The notes: a model not told the origin generated them from the sequence alone. 13,240 bases of DNA from an uncultured Eubacterium sp. (GCA_900550135.1 URQO01000056.1:1-13240); one strand, 5' to 3'. Positions 4,682-12,671 are shown, counted from the first letter of the stretch. Made by a program: numbers and translations.

Positions 4682-6097
4682 CTATTTATTCATGCCCTTT
4701 ACAATTCCGTCAGCAATCTTCTTTAACGCCTTACCGGAATGGTTGCTTTTCTTGTCTCCAACTTCCAAATCAACAGATGCTATTGTAGAATATTATGTTT
4801 GAGTTAAATCAATTGCCATTGATCCATTTCCATATATTTTAACTCCTGATTTTTTCATTCCCCATATAAGATTTTTTCCTAACTTATTATGTTTTTTCCA
4901 ACTTTTTGAAACCGGATACATATTTCTGTACGACCTAATGTTTGGAACACCGATATAAAATGCTCCTTTGTTTGATGCTGTGGAATCATAATGTATAGCA
5001 ATATGGTAATCTGCGTTATTATTTGCATACACAGTTCTTCCAATGTTGTCTATCTGAGCATCTTCACTTTCCCTTATCATCAAAACATTGTAACCTGCCT
5101 TTAAAAGTTTTTCTTTCACTGTCATTGCTACTTTCAAGGTTGCTTTTGATTCAGCTGTTCCATCATTTAATACTGTTCCACCACTAACTGACGCAGCTTT
5201 TGTGGCTCCTGCTGCAGTGCTTCCACCGGTTACTTTTGGACTTCCATCAGGATGGCACAAAGTCTTAACACTTTCACCACCTTTAGTTCCATGACCGGCA
5301 TTTATACACACGGTTTTGTTTTTAGGCTTTGCTACATTTGAAAAATACAATGTTGTTGAATCTGTATGTATCTTTGAAAAACCTGCGAACTCCCATTTAG
5401 AATTCCATACAATTCTTTCTGCGCAGGCACTCCAGTTTGAGTAATACCGTTTCTTGCCCTTCTTGATGTATCCTCTCACTCTTACATAATAATTCTTTTT
5501 ACTATTCACTTTGCCTAATTTTACTGATTTTTTCTTTTTGCCTTTTACTGTTTTAATCTTTGCATTTTTAAAGTTCTTTTTTGTAGAATATTGAATCTGA
5601 TATCCACTGACTTTACTGTTTTTATGCCATGAAACATTTATATTTCCTGATACTACATCAATGGTATTTCCTTTAACAAAATAATTTTTAGCTACCGGTG
5701 ACATTTCACTTTCATATTTTTGTCCGTCAATTGTTTTGTATGCCTTAACACTAAATGTATACAGGCTGCCATTTTTATTTGCTTTCTTATCAGTATATTT
5801 TGACTGTTTTTTTACCTTACCGATTTTCTTTCCGTCTCTGTAAACATAATAACCTGTGGCATCATCTAATTTATTCCACTTGATTGTAATGCTGTTTTTA
5901 TTATTAATGACAGATGCTATAATCGGTTTTTCTTTTACAAAATCTATTGTGGAAGTAGACACTTCCTCTGCTACAACAGAGTTTGCTGCAATTTCTTTCG
6001 GCATCTTAATGCCCTTATTACCAAGTCCTACCAAAACGGCAATTGCCATTATACTAAACCCTGATGCCACTATCATTTTGATTATTTTTTTATTCAT
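4682..6097 (-). pseudogene. Exported N-acetylmuramoyl-L-alanine amidase (amidase_3) with premature stop
   Basis: From ATG 6097 (AGGTGG five bases upstream; an upstream GTG at 6106 is disfavoured) the frame has a signal or anchor segment (MNKKIIKMIV...LVGLG), two fibronectin-III-like domains (about 57-137 and 148-230) and an amidase_3 zinc domain from about 261. Zinc ligands are visible as CINAGHG (H269), TAESKATLKVA (E316) and HIAIHYDS (H369). Translation stops at a TAA at 4795-4793 after 434 residues. The same frame then continues YSTIASVDLEVGDKKSN and on to MNK and TAG at 4684-4682. The post-stop LEVGxxxSN segment is the catalytic-Glu motif of the family (usual form vEvGFiSN), so the shortened product should lack hydrolase activity. 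It lies 35 bp after the M14 peptidase gene, apparently in one wall-remodelling operon. Confidence 0.8.
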
Positions 6098-6132
6098 AAC
6101 TACCACCTTTTCTAACCATTCTTTTGATGATT

Positions 6133-7404
6133 CTAAGAATACATTTTCGCAACTGCTACAAGTACATATTTATTAAGTTTGTATATCTTTTTAAATGCAC
6201 TGTTTTTTACAGGTGCCGGCATTGGTCCTGTTTCCAATGTGCAGTTTAATATATTTCTGTCATCCAAATAATCACTAAATGTTCCATACTGAGTTTCCTC
6301 ACTGATTATGTGAGTATATTTTGTCATGGAATAAAGCATGTCGCTAAGCTTTGTATTTTCTCGATGGTACATAACTTCCCCTGCCTGATGATAGCAAATA
6401 ACTACATCCGGATTCACTTTTTCCACAACTGCTATCTGTGCCTTTGTTTCCGGTTCAGATACAGCTTTTTTACCTGCATACAATTTATAGCAAGGTGCTT
6501 TTGCACTTTTTCTTCCGAATCCTTCTGCAAAATTTCTATTTATGTCCACACCTCTTGCGTTGGCTTTCCATTCCTTAAATTTAATTCCCTTTTTCATTTT
6601 ATAAAGATTTTTGCGCAACTTAGCATTTCTTATTTTCCTAGGTCCGTACTGACTAATTGTTACACCGTCCGGATTTACCATAGGCATAATTACAACTTTA
6701 ACTTTATTAAAGATTTTACTGTATTTCTTTCTTTGATATTTTTTTGTGTCATAACCTCTACAATAATCTTCGATAACTTTCATAATCAGCTTAGTATTCA
6801 TATATTCTCTTGCATGAATTGATGCTTCAACGTAAACTGTTTTTTTTGCGTTAACATTGCCCAATGTAACGTAGTATAGATTTCTTTTGTCCAAACTTTT
6901 TCCCTGAATATCAACCTTTAATATTGAACCATACGCTTTTTCCAATTTCTTAAGATCTGCTTTCATATCTGCATATGAATATTTTTTATCTAATGTATTT
7001 ACTATTTTTTTCGCATTACATTTGTAGGTAATGTACTTTGATTTTACTAACAATTTCTTATTGCCTACTTTCAATAATGAATATCCAATATTGCACTTCT
7101 TGTAAACGTAATAACGCACACCTTTTTCAACTTTTGTCACTTTCTCCAACTTTAAGTTATATGCGTAAACTTTTTTCTTTACATATCCACCCTTTTTTAC
7201 ACTTTTTCCTGTTGTATCCACTTTCGGTTTTGTAGTTGGCTGTGCCGTTGTTGTTTCTTCTTCCTTTGGCGTTGTTGTTTCCGGTACTGCAGTTGTTTCC
7301 TGTGGTACCGTAGTCTGTTCTGCTGCCTGAGTCTTTGCCTGTGCCAAATTCACCCCCAATGTAATTATGCCAATTACCATTAGTGCTTTTAAATATTTTT
7401 TCAT
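6133..7404 (-). CDS. Secreted M14-family zinc carboxypeptidase
   Basis: This 423-aa protein has a signal peptide (MKKYLKALMVIGIITLGVNL, cleavage near AQA/KTQA), a Thr/Pro/Glu-rich linker (about 30-62), a small beta-rich SH3-like segment (about 70-128) and an M14 catalytic domain. The zinc site is HARE (H197, E200) plus H339 in CYHQAG. The substrate-binding Asn-Arg pair is in GVDINRNF (N289, R290), and the general base Glu is E391 in CTLETG. All key residues are present. Such bacterial M14 enzymes cut peptidoglycan stem peptides or other C-terminal peptides; pairing with an amidase favours a cell-wall role outside the membrane. GGAAGG lies six bases before the ATG. An M14-first, amidase-second operon is inferred from the 35-bp gap. 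Confidence 0.88.
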   Translation of the reverse strand: MKKYLKALMVIGIITLGVNLAQAKTQAAEQTTVPQETTAVPETTTPKEEETTTAQPTTKPKVDTTGKSVKKGGYVKKKVYAYNLKLEKVTKVEKGVRYYVYKKCNIGYSLLKVGNKKLLVKSKYITYKCNAKKIVNTLDKKYSYADMKADLKKLEKAYGSILKVDIQGKSLDKRNLYYVTLGNVNAKKTVYVEASIHAREYMNTKLIMKVIEDYCRGYDTKKYQRKKYSKIFNKVKVVIMPMVNPDGVTISQYGPRKIRNAKLRKNLYKMKKGIKFKEWKANARGVDINRNFAEGFGRKSAKAPCYKLYAGKKAVSEPETKAQIAVVEKVNPDVVICYHQAGEVMYHRENTKLSDMLYSMTKYTHIISEETQYGTFSDYLDDRNILNCTLETGPMPAPVKNSAFKKIYKLNKYVLVAVAKMYS

Positions 7405-7440
7405 GTATTCCTTCCTTTCAAATTTATTTGTCTGTCTCTA

Positions 7441-7468
7441 TGTATAATATTATACTATAAAATGTCTG
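7441..7468 (-). promoter_or_regulatory. Probable promoter of the peptidase-amidase operon
   Basis: The perfect palindrome TATAATATTATA (7443-7454) can supply -10 hexamers on both strands. On the minus strand CAGACA (7468-7463) with a 16-bp spacer to TATACA (7446-7441) is a moderate promoter for the M14 gene. On the plus strand TTGTCT (7428-7433) lies 17 bp before TATACT (7451-7456), pointing into the structured region. Confidence 0.35.
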
Positions 7469-7697
7469 CTTATTTTATTCTTTTAGGCAAAAACCTTTTT
7501 ATTTCGGATTTTTATGTAAGTACTTGTTTCATTTTTCCCTCCTGTGCTTCGTATTTTTAGTGGTGTAAATGTATATTGCAAGATACGCATTTGTGGCCAC
7601 AAATGCATTCTTGTTAGGGACACCCTAATCCCCTGATAACAACAAACGCCAAGAGTAAAACCTACTTTTTCTGTAGATTACTTCTTGGCGTTTTTTT
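7457..7697 (+). other. Gene-free hairpin-rich region, possible structured RNA
   Basis: No coding frame is supported here on either strand. In order, the plus strand contains an anti-SD-like CCCTCC, a perfect 20-bp palindrome (7587-7606, arms GCATTTGTGG/CCACAAATGC), a short TTAGGG/CCCTAA hairpin (7614-7628) and a long terminator (7647-7697). With a possible plus-strand promoter at 7428-7456, this could be a small noncoding transcript of about 240 nt. It does not match any riboswitch or RNA class I know. Confidence 0.35.
7647..7697 (+). terminator. Long Rho-independent terminator, plus strand
   Basis: CGCCAAGAGTAA (7647-7658) pairs with TTACTTCTTGGCG (7678-7690) with one bulged base. Inside is a further CTAC/GTAG pair, and TTTTTTT follows on the plus strand. 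No plus-strand gene ends before it, which is the main argument for a noncoding transcript. On the minus strand the downstream tract is weak. Confidence 0.7.
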
Positions 7698-8009
7698 ATT
7701 GTTATTAAATTATCTTTCCCAGGTCTGACATAATTAGTTTAACATAAAGATTTATTTATTCATAAAACTGCGACTGCTAAAATTTTATTATTTTCACAGT
7801 AGGAATGTGAAAATAGTAGTTTTACAAAATGTACTTCCCGACATGATGTCGCAAGGTTAAAGTTTGTTCTGCTAAACTTTTTGTTTGTTTTTAAATCTTT
7901 ATGGTTATATTTTACTCTATTAATATTGCAATGTCGAATTCTAGGATGGTCTATTTTTGTAGAAAAATACATCTACTATGGTTTATTTTTTAGAAATAAT
8001 AAAAAAAAT
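7698..8009. other. Gene-free region with further hairpins
   Basis: No gene is supported: a 70-codon minus-strand frame (7972-7760) lacks a ribosome binding site and crosses hairpins. Visible structures are a hairpin around 7776-7825 (core ATTTTCACA/TGTGAAAAT), a small CGACA/TGTCG pair near 7839-7851, and a plus-strand terminator-like hairpin AAAGTTT/AAACTTT (7859-7880) followed by TTGTTTGTTTTT. Its function is unknown. Confidence 0.3.
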
Positions 8010-8032
8010 GGTTGGGACACGGGGTCCCAACC
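8001..8032 (-). terminator. Terminator of the ATPase/TOPRIM transcript
   Basis: GGTTGGGAC (8010-8018) pairs perfectly with GTCCCAACC (8024-8032), followed on the minus strand by ATTTTTTTTATT. It is the first strong minus-strand terminator after the TOPRIM-like gene, about 370 bp downstream. Between them, 8033-8253 shows no gene. Confidence 0.75.
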
Positions 8033-8253
8033 TGATGAATATGATTATGTATACTCAACTTTTTACTTTATACTCTGTTTCCAATTGCTGACACAAACTC
8101 TCCTCAATATCACTCGTTTATTTTTCTCCATTTATCTGCCATATTTATTACAGTTAATTCCAATAGCCATTGAACTATTAGTTACCTTTAAAGTTAAATA
8201 TATGTATAAATTAAAGGATAAAATGCTCTTGATTTTTTAACTCCATCTCCACC

Positions 8254-8414
8254 CTAATGAATTTTCACCACTTTCTTTCCTTGAGTTGCTATATATTTTT
8301 CTACCATTTCCTCCACTGTAATATAGGGATTCTCAGGAATTATACTAATGATTATCTCTTCATTTGAAACTTTAGTGGTATTTATATAATGAAATATTAC
8401 TACTCCGTCTCATC
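8254..8414 (-). pseudogene. Remnant of an unidentified gene
   Basis: An open minus-strand frame without a start codon reads ...KVSNEEIIISIIPENPYIT then VEEMVEKYIATQGKKVVKIH and stops at 8256-8254. Its residue composition looks protein-like, unlike the surrounding low-complexity DNA. It overlaps the last codons of the TOPRIM-like gene in another frame, so it may be the tail of a gene whose front was lost, or a frameshifted extension. No family is recognised. Confidence 0.35.
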
Positions 8415-9260
8415 ACATTCTATAATAACTCCTAATTCAAGTAACGCCATTCCAACAAGCGAAAGAAGTGAAAAAGTATCTTCTTTATTATATTTTTCTT
8501 GTTGGCTGTCATAAACAGCTAATAACGTTGGTGCAAGATTATCCAAATCATATGTGTTAATTCCTAATGTCATTAGTCCATTATCCATTTCGTTTATTGA
8601 ATGAACAAGACGTTTTTCTGCTTCAATTGTTTCGTCCGAAAAAACTAAATCAATAGTCTTCATATGTACATCTGTTTTATCCTCACAATCATCCTTGCAT
8701 ATTTCTTTCATAAGAATTGGTTTAACATCTTTTCCAAGTTTAAACGAACTATTAACTGTATTTTCTTTAATGCAGGATAGTAAATAACTTTCTATTGCTG
8801 GATAACTTAATAATACTTGCCCTTGATATCCCTCTTTTGTGCCGTATGGGTCTGTATATTTCATTACATATTTTTTTCTTAATTCATTACGTTTATAACT
8901 AAGTACATCTCTATCATACAAATAGAAAATAGGGCAATTTTCAGGTTTTATATTAAATTCTTCCTTTAAGCGACAAAACAACTTATCAATTGATTCCTCC
9001 GTTAATTGAGTTAATTGATTTTTTGGAAGATTCAATGCAAACACACGAGAATTTGAATTTGGTCCATGTGCAATAAATTCTTCACTTCCACGTCTCAATT
9101 CTTGAACCTCATATCCTAAAATATCTGTAAAAATTTTTTTCAGTAATCTTAGTTCAGTTCCACCTGTATCTGGTCTTCCCCCCTCAACAACAAAAATTAT
9201 ATTACCAATATTTTTTGTTTTGTCAATTCTATATTTCTTCATATATAGGCAATCCTTCAA
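8400..9260 (-). CDS. TOPRIM-like nuclease partner of an ABC-type ATPase
   Basis: This 286-aa protein has a TOPRIM-like pattern: a strand with Glu followed by Gly in GNIIFVVEGG (E26), then a strand ending in an acidic pair in PIFYLYDRDV (D116, D118), then YPAIESYLLS (E157), which resembles the ExxxYL helix of DUF4435/RloB-type proteins. It overlaps the ATPase gene by 32 bp, the order seen in ATPase-first defence pairs such as PARIS (AriA/AriB) and AbiL. The start is probably TTG 9260, five bases after AGGAGG inside the ATPase gene; ATG 9242 with a weaker AAGGA is the alternative. The expected role is a nuclease effector held or triggered by the ATPase on phage infection; this is inferred from gene pairing, and the exact family is uncertain. 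Confidence 0.65.
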   Translation of the reverse strand: MKDCLYMKKYRIDKTKNIGNIIFVVEGGRPDTGGTELRLLKKIFTDILGYEVQELRRGSEEFIAHGPNSNSRVFALNLPKNQLTQLTEESIDKLFCRLKEEFNIKPENCPIFYLYDRDVLSYKRNELRKKYVMKYTDPYGTKEGYQGQVLLSYPAIESYLLSCIKENTVNSSFKLGKDVKPILMKEICKDDCEDKTDVHMKTIDLVFSDETIEAEKRLVHSINEMDNGLMTLGINTYDLDNLAPTLLAVYDSQQEKYNKEDTFSLLSLVGMALLELGVIIECDETE

Positions 9261-10362
9261 ACATACCTCCTAAATACATCTTTTCTAAATTTTGTGCTTC
9301 TCTAGGCTTATATTTTGAAATTCGTTCCACTTTACTTCCACCTTTATTTTGGAAAGTAACTAGATCAAGCTGATCTGGCCTAAATACAGAATTAGAAATT
9401 AAATTTGTATGATGTGATGTAATAAAAATTTGGGAATCATTTGCATTCTTCATAAAAAATCTAATAATTCTTTCTGACAAATTATTATGAAGGCTATTTC
9501 CAAATTCATCAATAATAAGCATTCCTGAATTCTCTATAACATTAATTAAATTTGGTAACAAATCAGCAAAAACTTGATTTCCCTGCGATTCATTAATAAT
9601 AACATTAGGAATAGGAAAGCTTTTTCTTTTCATAAAAACTGCTTTTTTATCTTCTCCTATAACAATTTTCAAACCTTCCCCTTCACTTTCCGTTCCATAT
9701 TCAATATTGAAATCATAACCAAATGACTCAAGATATTCATTTATCTTTTCAACTCCAAAATTCTCTGCATACCTAATTATAGACTTTCCATATGATGCTC
9801 CTCTATTATATCCATCAACAATATATGAATTTTGTAAAAAATCCATAAGTTTTCTAAGCGTTGGCTCTTGAGGGAATCGACCAGTGTTAAATGATGCTGT
9901 CCTAAAAAATAATGTTTCAGCATCAACATGTTCATCTACAATAATATTTCCACCTATTCTAAGCTCTCCTTTATTACCTTTTCTATTTAAAACTGTAATA
10001 TTATCAATTTTTATATTTTCTGAAATCGAATTTTCTTTAAAATTATGTTCAATTTCATATTCTACTTTTTTATGTTCAAATTCAAATTCATATTCTACTG
10101 TTGTAATTGGATTATCAGAAAAAAAACAACGATATTTTTGAAAAGCAGTGCCTTCCCCTTTTATCATATCAATAATAAATGAAATACCTTTTAAAGCATT
10201 TGATTTTCCAGATGCATTTGGTCCTAAGAATAATGCCCCTTTAAGTATTTCATTATCATATACATTTGTTTTACTAAGTATAGAATATTTTGACGCACTA
10301 AAATCAAATTCTGTTCTTTCTTTAAATGAAAGAAAATTTGTTAAATACATTTTTTTCAGCAT
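9229..10362 (-). CDS. AAA_15/OLD-like ABC-type ATPase, probable defence sensor
   Basis: This 377-aa protein starts MLKKMYLTNFLSFKERTEF, the usual opening of SMC/RecF-like AAA_15/AAA_21 ATPases. Motifs are Walker A GPNASGKS (47-54), a signature-like NESQGNQVF (257-265), Walker B MLIIDEFG (281-288) with catalytic Glu, and the H-motif ITSHH (314-318). The middle part is the long insertion typical of these proteins. AGGAGG lies eight bases before the ATG. The downstream TOPRIM-like gene overlaps its 3' end, so the two are translationally coupled and likely form a complex. Related pairs abort phage infection; no test of that is possible from sequence. A promoter at 10384-10412 leaves a leader of only about 15-20 nt. 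Confidence 0.85.
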   Translation of the reverse strand: MLKKMYLTNFLSFKERTEFDFSASKYSILSKTNVYDNEILKGALFLGPNASGKSNALKGISFIIDMIKGEGTAFQKYRCFFSDNPITTVEYEFEFEHKKVEYEIEHNFKENSISENIKIDNITVLNRKGNKGELRIGGNIIVDEHVDAETLFFRTASFNTGRFPQEPTLRKLMDFLQNSYIVDGYNRGASYGKSIIRYAENFGVEKINEYLESFGYDFNIEYGTESEGEGLKIVIGEDKKAVFMKRKSFPIPNVIINESQGNQVFADLLPNLINVIENSGMLIIDEFGNSLHNNLSERIIRFFMKNANDSQIFITSHHTNLISNSVFRPDQLDLVTFQNKGGSKVERISKYKPREAQNLEKMYLGGMFEGLPIYEEI

Positions 10363-10383
10363 ATTCTTTTCCTCCTCATATTT

Positions 10384-10412
10384 ATTTTATTCTCAATTTA
10401 TCACTTAGTCAA
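10384..10412 (-). promoter_or_regulatory. Promoter of the ATPase-TOPRIM operon
   Basis: TTGACT (10412-10407) is followed after 17 bp by TAAAAT (10389-10384) on the minus strand. Transcription would start just before the AGGAGG ribosome binding site, giving a very short leader. A perfect TATAAT at 10419-10414 lacks a matching -35 and is the weaker choice. Confidence 0.6.
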
Positions 10413-10420
10413 TATTATAT

Positions 10421-10458
10421 GTAATTTTTTTACTTTCTATGCGTAATTTTTTTACTTT
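10421..10458. repeat. Twin 16-bp direct repeat upstream of the defence pair
   Basis: GTAATTTTTTTACTTT occurs at 10421-10436 and again, identical, at 10443-10458, a 22-bp period (about two helical turns). Each copy carries a GTAA-N5-TTAC dyad. It lies just upstream of the -35 of the ATPase operon, a typical place for an activator or operator pair. The rest of 10459-10601 shows nothing recognisable. Confidence 0.6.
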
Positions 10459-10601
10459 TTGTATTTTGATACCTTAGCACTACTTAAAGCAATAATACAA
10501 TCTATATTTTTCCTATATCCACTATACTTTCAATTTATTATTTACCCAATCGCATAATTCTAATTTTTCTATTTATTTTATTAGTTCAAAAATACTTATG
10601 T

Positions 10602-10925
10602 TTACATTATTATTTCAGAATCAAAGTACTGTTCTGTAAACAAAACTTTTTCCCATATTTGTTCTTTAGTAAATATCATATTTCGAGGTGCAACAACCCA
10701 TTTTTCCTCTACATCATTATTGCGATGTATTATTGCAATAATTCTTCCAACAAATTCCTTTACAGGTTCATCTACACCTATAATATACGCATCTTGTTCT
10801 TCTCCATCTGGAGCAATTATTCCTTCAATATATCCATAATTAATCGGATAATGCATATCTTTATGCTTAGGATGATAACTTCCAAGTGGTCTGTCAACCA
10901 CTACTTTTACAATATCGCCAACCAC
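10602..10925 (-). CDS. Short family-1-like inorganic pyrophosphatase
   Basis: This 107-aa protein contains KVVVDRPLGSYHPKHKDM, YPINYGYIEG (family YPxNYGfIp) and APDGEEQDAYI, corresponding to the metal-binding D-x-D-P-x-D signature with Glu in place of the central Asp-Pro. It ends TEQYFDSEIIM. Classical family-1 enzymes are about 170 aa, so this is the compact form seen in Clostridia; pyrophosphate hydrolysis is likely but not certain with the altered signature. Start: GTG 10925, eight bases after GAGGAGG, is preferred over a TTG at 10949 that precedes the ribosome binding site. The IS end at 10969 lies 44 bp upstream, so the original promoter is probably displaced. Confidence 0.78.
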   Translation of the reverse strand: MVGDIVKVVVDRPLGSYHPKHKDMHYPINYGYIEGIIAPDGEEQDAYIIGVDEPVKEFVGRIIAIIHRNNDVEEKWVVAPRNMIFTKEQIWEKVLFTEQYFDSEIIM

Positions 10926-11005
10926 TATATTTACCTCCTCTAACTTCAATTCTCGGAATTTTTTCGGCTGGTTGTCACCCTACCCGATTTTCCTTTCTTT
11001 TAATT

Positions 11006-12076
11006 TCACGAGACTTTTGTCTCTTTTTTCGTTTCTGCTTCCTGTCTTGGATTTAGCCATTCTTCTGAAAAACTCCAGTCTCTGGTTTCTCTGACCCATC
11101 CTTCTGGATGTCTTTCTTTCGCTTTTTCGTAAACCTCTTTTCGCTTCCTTAAAATTTCCTGATCCAATCCCATATGTCTCTGTGATGGTGTCACATAGTT
11201 TATCCCACTGTGACGATGTTCATTATTGTACCATTCCACAAATCGCTTTACCCACAGTCTTGCTTCTGTCAGTGTGGCAAAACCTTGAGGCTGAAAATTC
11301 GGCACATATTTTAATGTTTTAAACAAACTCTCTGCATATGGATTATCATTACTTATCCGAGGTCTGCTTTTCGATGGTGTAATTCCCAGTGCATACAATG
11401 TTTCCAACATTGTTGCTCCCTTCATCGGACTTCCATTATCAGAATGTAGCACCAATGGCTCTTTCTGCATATTTCTGATATATATCTTTTCATCCCGATA
11501 AATTCGTTTCACCAATTCACTTGCATGCTTTGTGTCTTCACTTTCTCAAACTTCCCAACCAACAATCTTTCTGCTGTATAAACCCGAAAACACATACAGA
11601 TAATAATGCTTTCCTTTGATTGGCCCATTTAAGTGTGTGATATCCCACATCCAAACCTGATTGGCTCCCGTTGCCTTGTGGGTTGATATTGGTCTCTTAT
11701 GTTTCCGTTGCTCCCGCCCTCTATGAGTCAACTGTTTTGCTTCCTTTAACACTTTGTAAAATGTACTTTCGCTTGCTATATAGCTTCCTCTGTCTGCAAG
11801 TATTGGAACAATCTCACTTGGTGTTTTTGATGCAAACTCTTCAGAATTACATACATCCAATATCTTCTTTTTTTCTTCCATAGTCAGTTTATTCGCCGGC
11901 TCCGGTCTTGCACATATCGTGCGTTTGTCTATATAATCACTGTCTGTATTCTTCCAGCGGTTATATGTTCGTTTACTGATTCCAAGCTCTGCGCATGCTT
12001 TATACAATGCTGCTCCTGAATCTACTGCTTCTTTGATCAACTCTACTGCTTATCTGCGATCTGAAGCGTTGATCAT
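11006..12076 (-). pseudogene. IS3-type transposase orfB (DDE), two nonsense codons
   Basis: The 357-codon frame starts at ATG 12076, overlapping the orfA stop (ATGA), and is interrupted by TAA at 12052-12050 (codon 9) and TGA at 11548-11546 (after IVGWEV). Otherwise it is a full rve-type integrase: an N-terminal HTH segment (ALYKACAELGISKRTYNRW), first Asp in VWMWDITHLNG, second Asp in LVLHSDNGSPM and Glu in NPYAESLFKTLK, ending with RHMGLDQEILRKRKEVYE. The TGA replaces a Trp expected after WEV. Both lesions are single-base changes, so inactivation seems fairly recent. Confidence 0.85.
11010..11029 (+). terminator. Terminator-like hairpin at the IS edge
   Basis: GAGAC (11010-11014) and GTCTC (11019-11023) with a TTTT loop are followed by TTTTTT on the plus strand. 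It lies within the last codons of orfB and could block plus-strand read-through into the element. Confidence 0.45.
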
Positions 12077-12578
12077 TCGTCCCCTTCGTCCGTTCCCCAA
12101 ATCGCATCTGCTTTTTTTCGTAGCACTAATAATGCTGCTGCTTCAGCCAATGCCTTTTCTTTTCTCGCAAGCTCTTTTTCTAACTTTTCCTTTTCTTTAC
12201 GTTCTGCACGGAGTTCTTTGCCTGCCTGTGTACCTTTTTCCCTTGCGTTATCATTTGCGTTTATACAAGCCTCCTTCCATTCTTTGACCTGCTTCGGATA
12301 AACACCTTTTTCACGGCAATACTCCGAAACTCTATCTCTGTTAAATTTGCAGTTTCAAAAACAACCATGAACTTATCCTGACTGCTCCATTTATCTGCAT
12401 TCTTATATTTTGTTGTTGCTGATAAGCCCTTTTGATGCTTAGCCTGATCTCTCCATCTGTACAAAGTATTGATCCCTACTCCTGTATCCCGCTGGATGTC
12501 TGTTACTGTTTCATCGCCTTCAAGCATTCTTGCCATTATGGCTTCCTTCATTTCCTTTGGATATTTGTTATAACTCAT
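12073..12578 (-). pseudogene. IS3-type transposase orfA with a 1-nt deletion
   Basis: It starts at ATG 12578 (MSYNKYPKEMKEAIMARML), with an AGGTGA site six bases upstream, and encodes a helix-turn-helix (TVTDIQRDTGVGINTLYRWR). Near 12324-12330 one base is missing after TEIEF: the shifted frame resumes SEYCREKGVYPKQVKEWK then KELRAERKEKEKLEKELARK (a coiled coil) and ends at TGA 12075-12073, overlapping the orfB ATG. The span of 506 bp is one base short of a whole number of codons, which confirms the deletion. Confidence 0.8.
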
Positions 12579-12671
12579 AGCAATCACCTGTCCTTCTGAT
12601 ACTTATCATATCAGCTTGGGAGGTGGGTGACAACTACTCTACGCTAGAGGGCCCTTAACTTATTACTCTAC

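Larger units (their letters stand above)
10969..12636 (-). mobile_element. Degenerate IS3-type insertion sequence
   Basis: Terminal inverted repeats TGGTTGTCACCC (10969-10980) and GGGTGACAACTA (12625-12636) match at 11 of 12 bases and enclose orfA and orfB in IS3-type order, transcribed leftward. orfA carries a frameshift and orfB two nonsense codons. No clear target duplication is visible at the ends, so the insertion is old or its borders have changed. It separates the acetyltransferase gene from the pyrophosphatase gene. Confidence 0.85.

Noticed and set aside
6310..6822. Plus-strand 170-aa ORF
   Set aside because: It is the antisense shadow of the M14 peptidase gene, which has a full catalytic site on the other strand.
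7760..7972. Minus-strand 70-aa ORF
   Set aside because: It has no Shine-Dalgarno before the ATG and overlaps several hairpins; the sequence resembles no known protein.
7881..8240. Plus-strand 119-aa hydrophobic ORF
   Set aside because: It runs through the perfect terminator hairpin at 8010-8032, lacks a ribosome binding site and opposes the direction of all real genes nearby.
10969..12636. Target-site duplication flanking the IS
   Set aside because: The bases next to the two inverted-repeat ends (GGC and CTC) do not match at the lengths usual for IS3-type elements.
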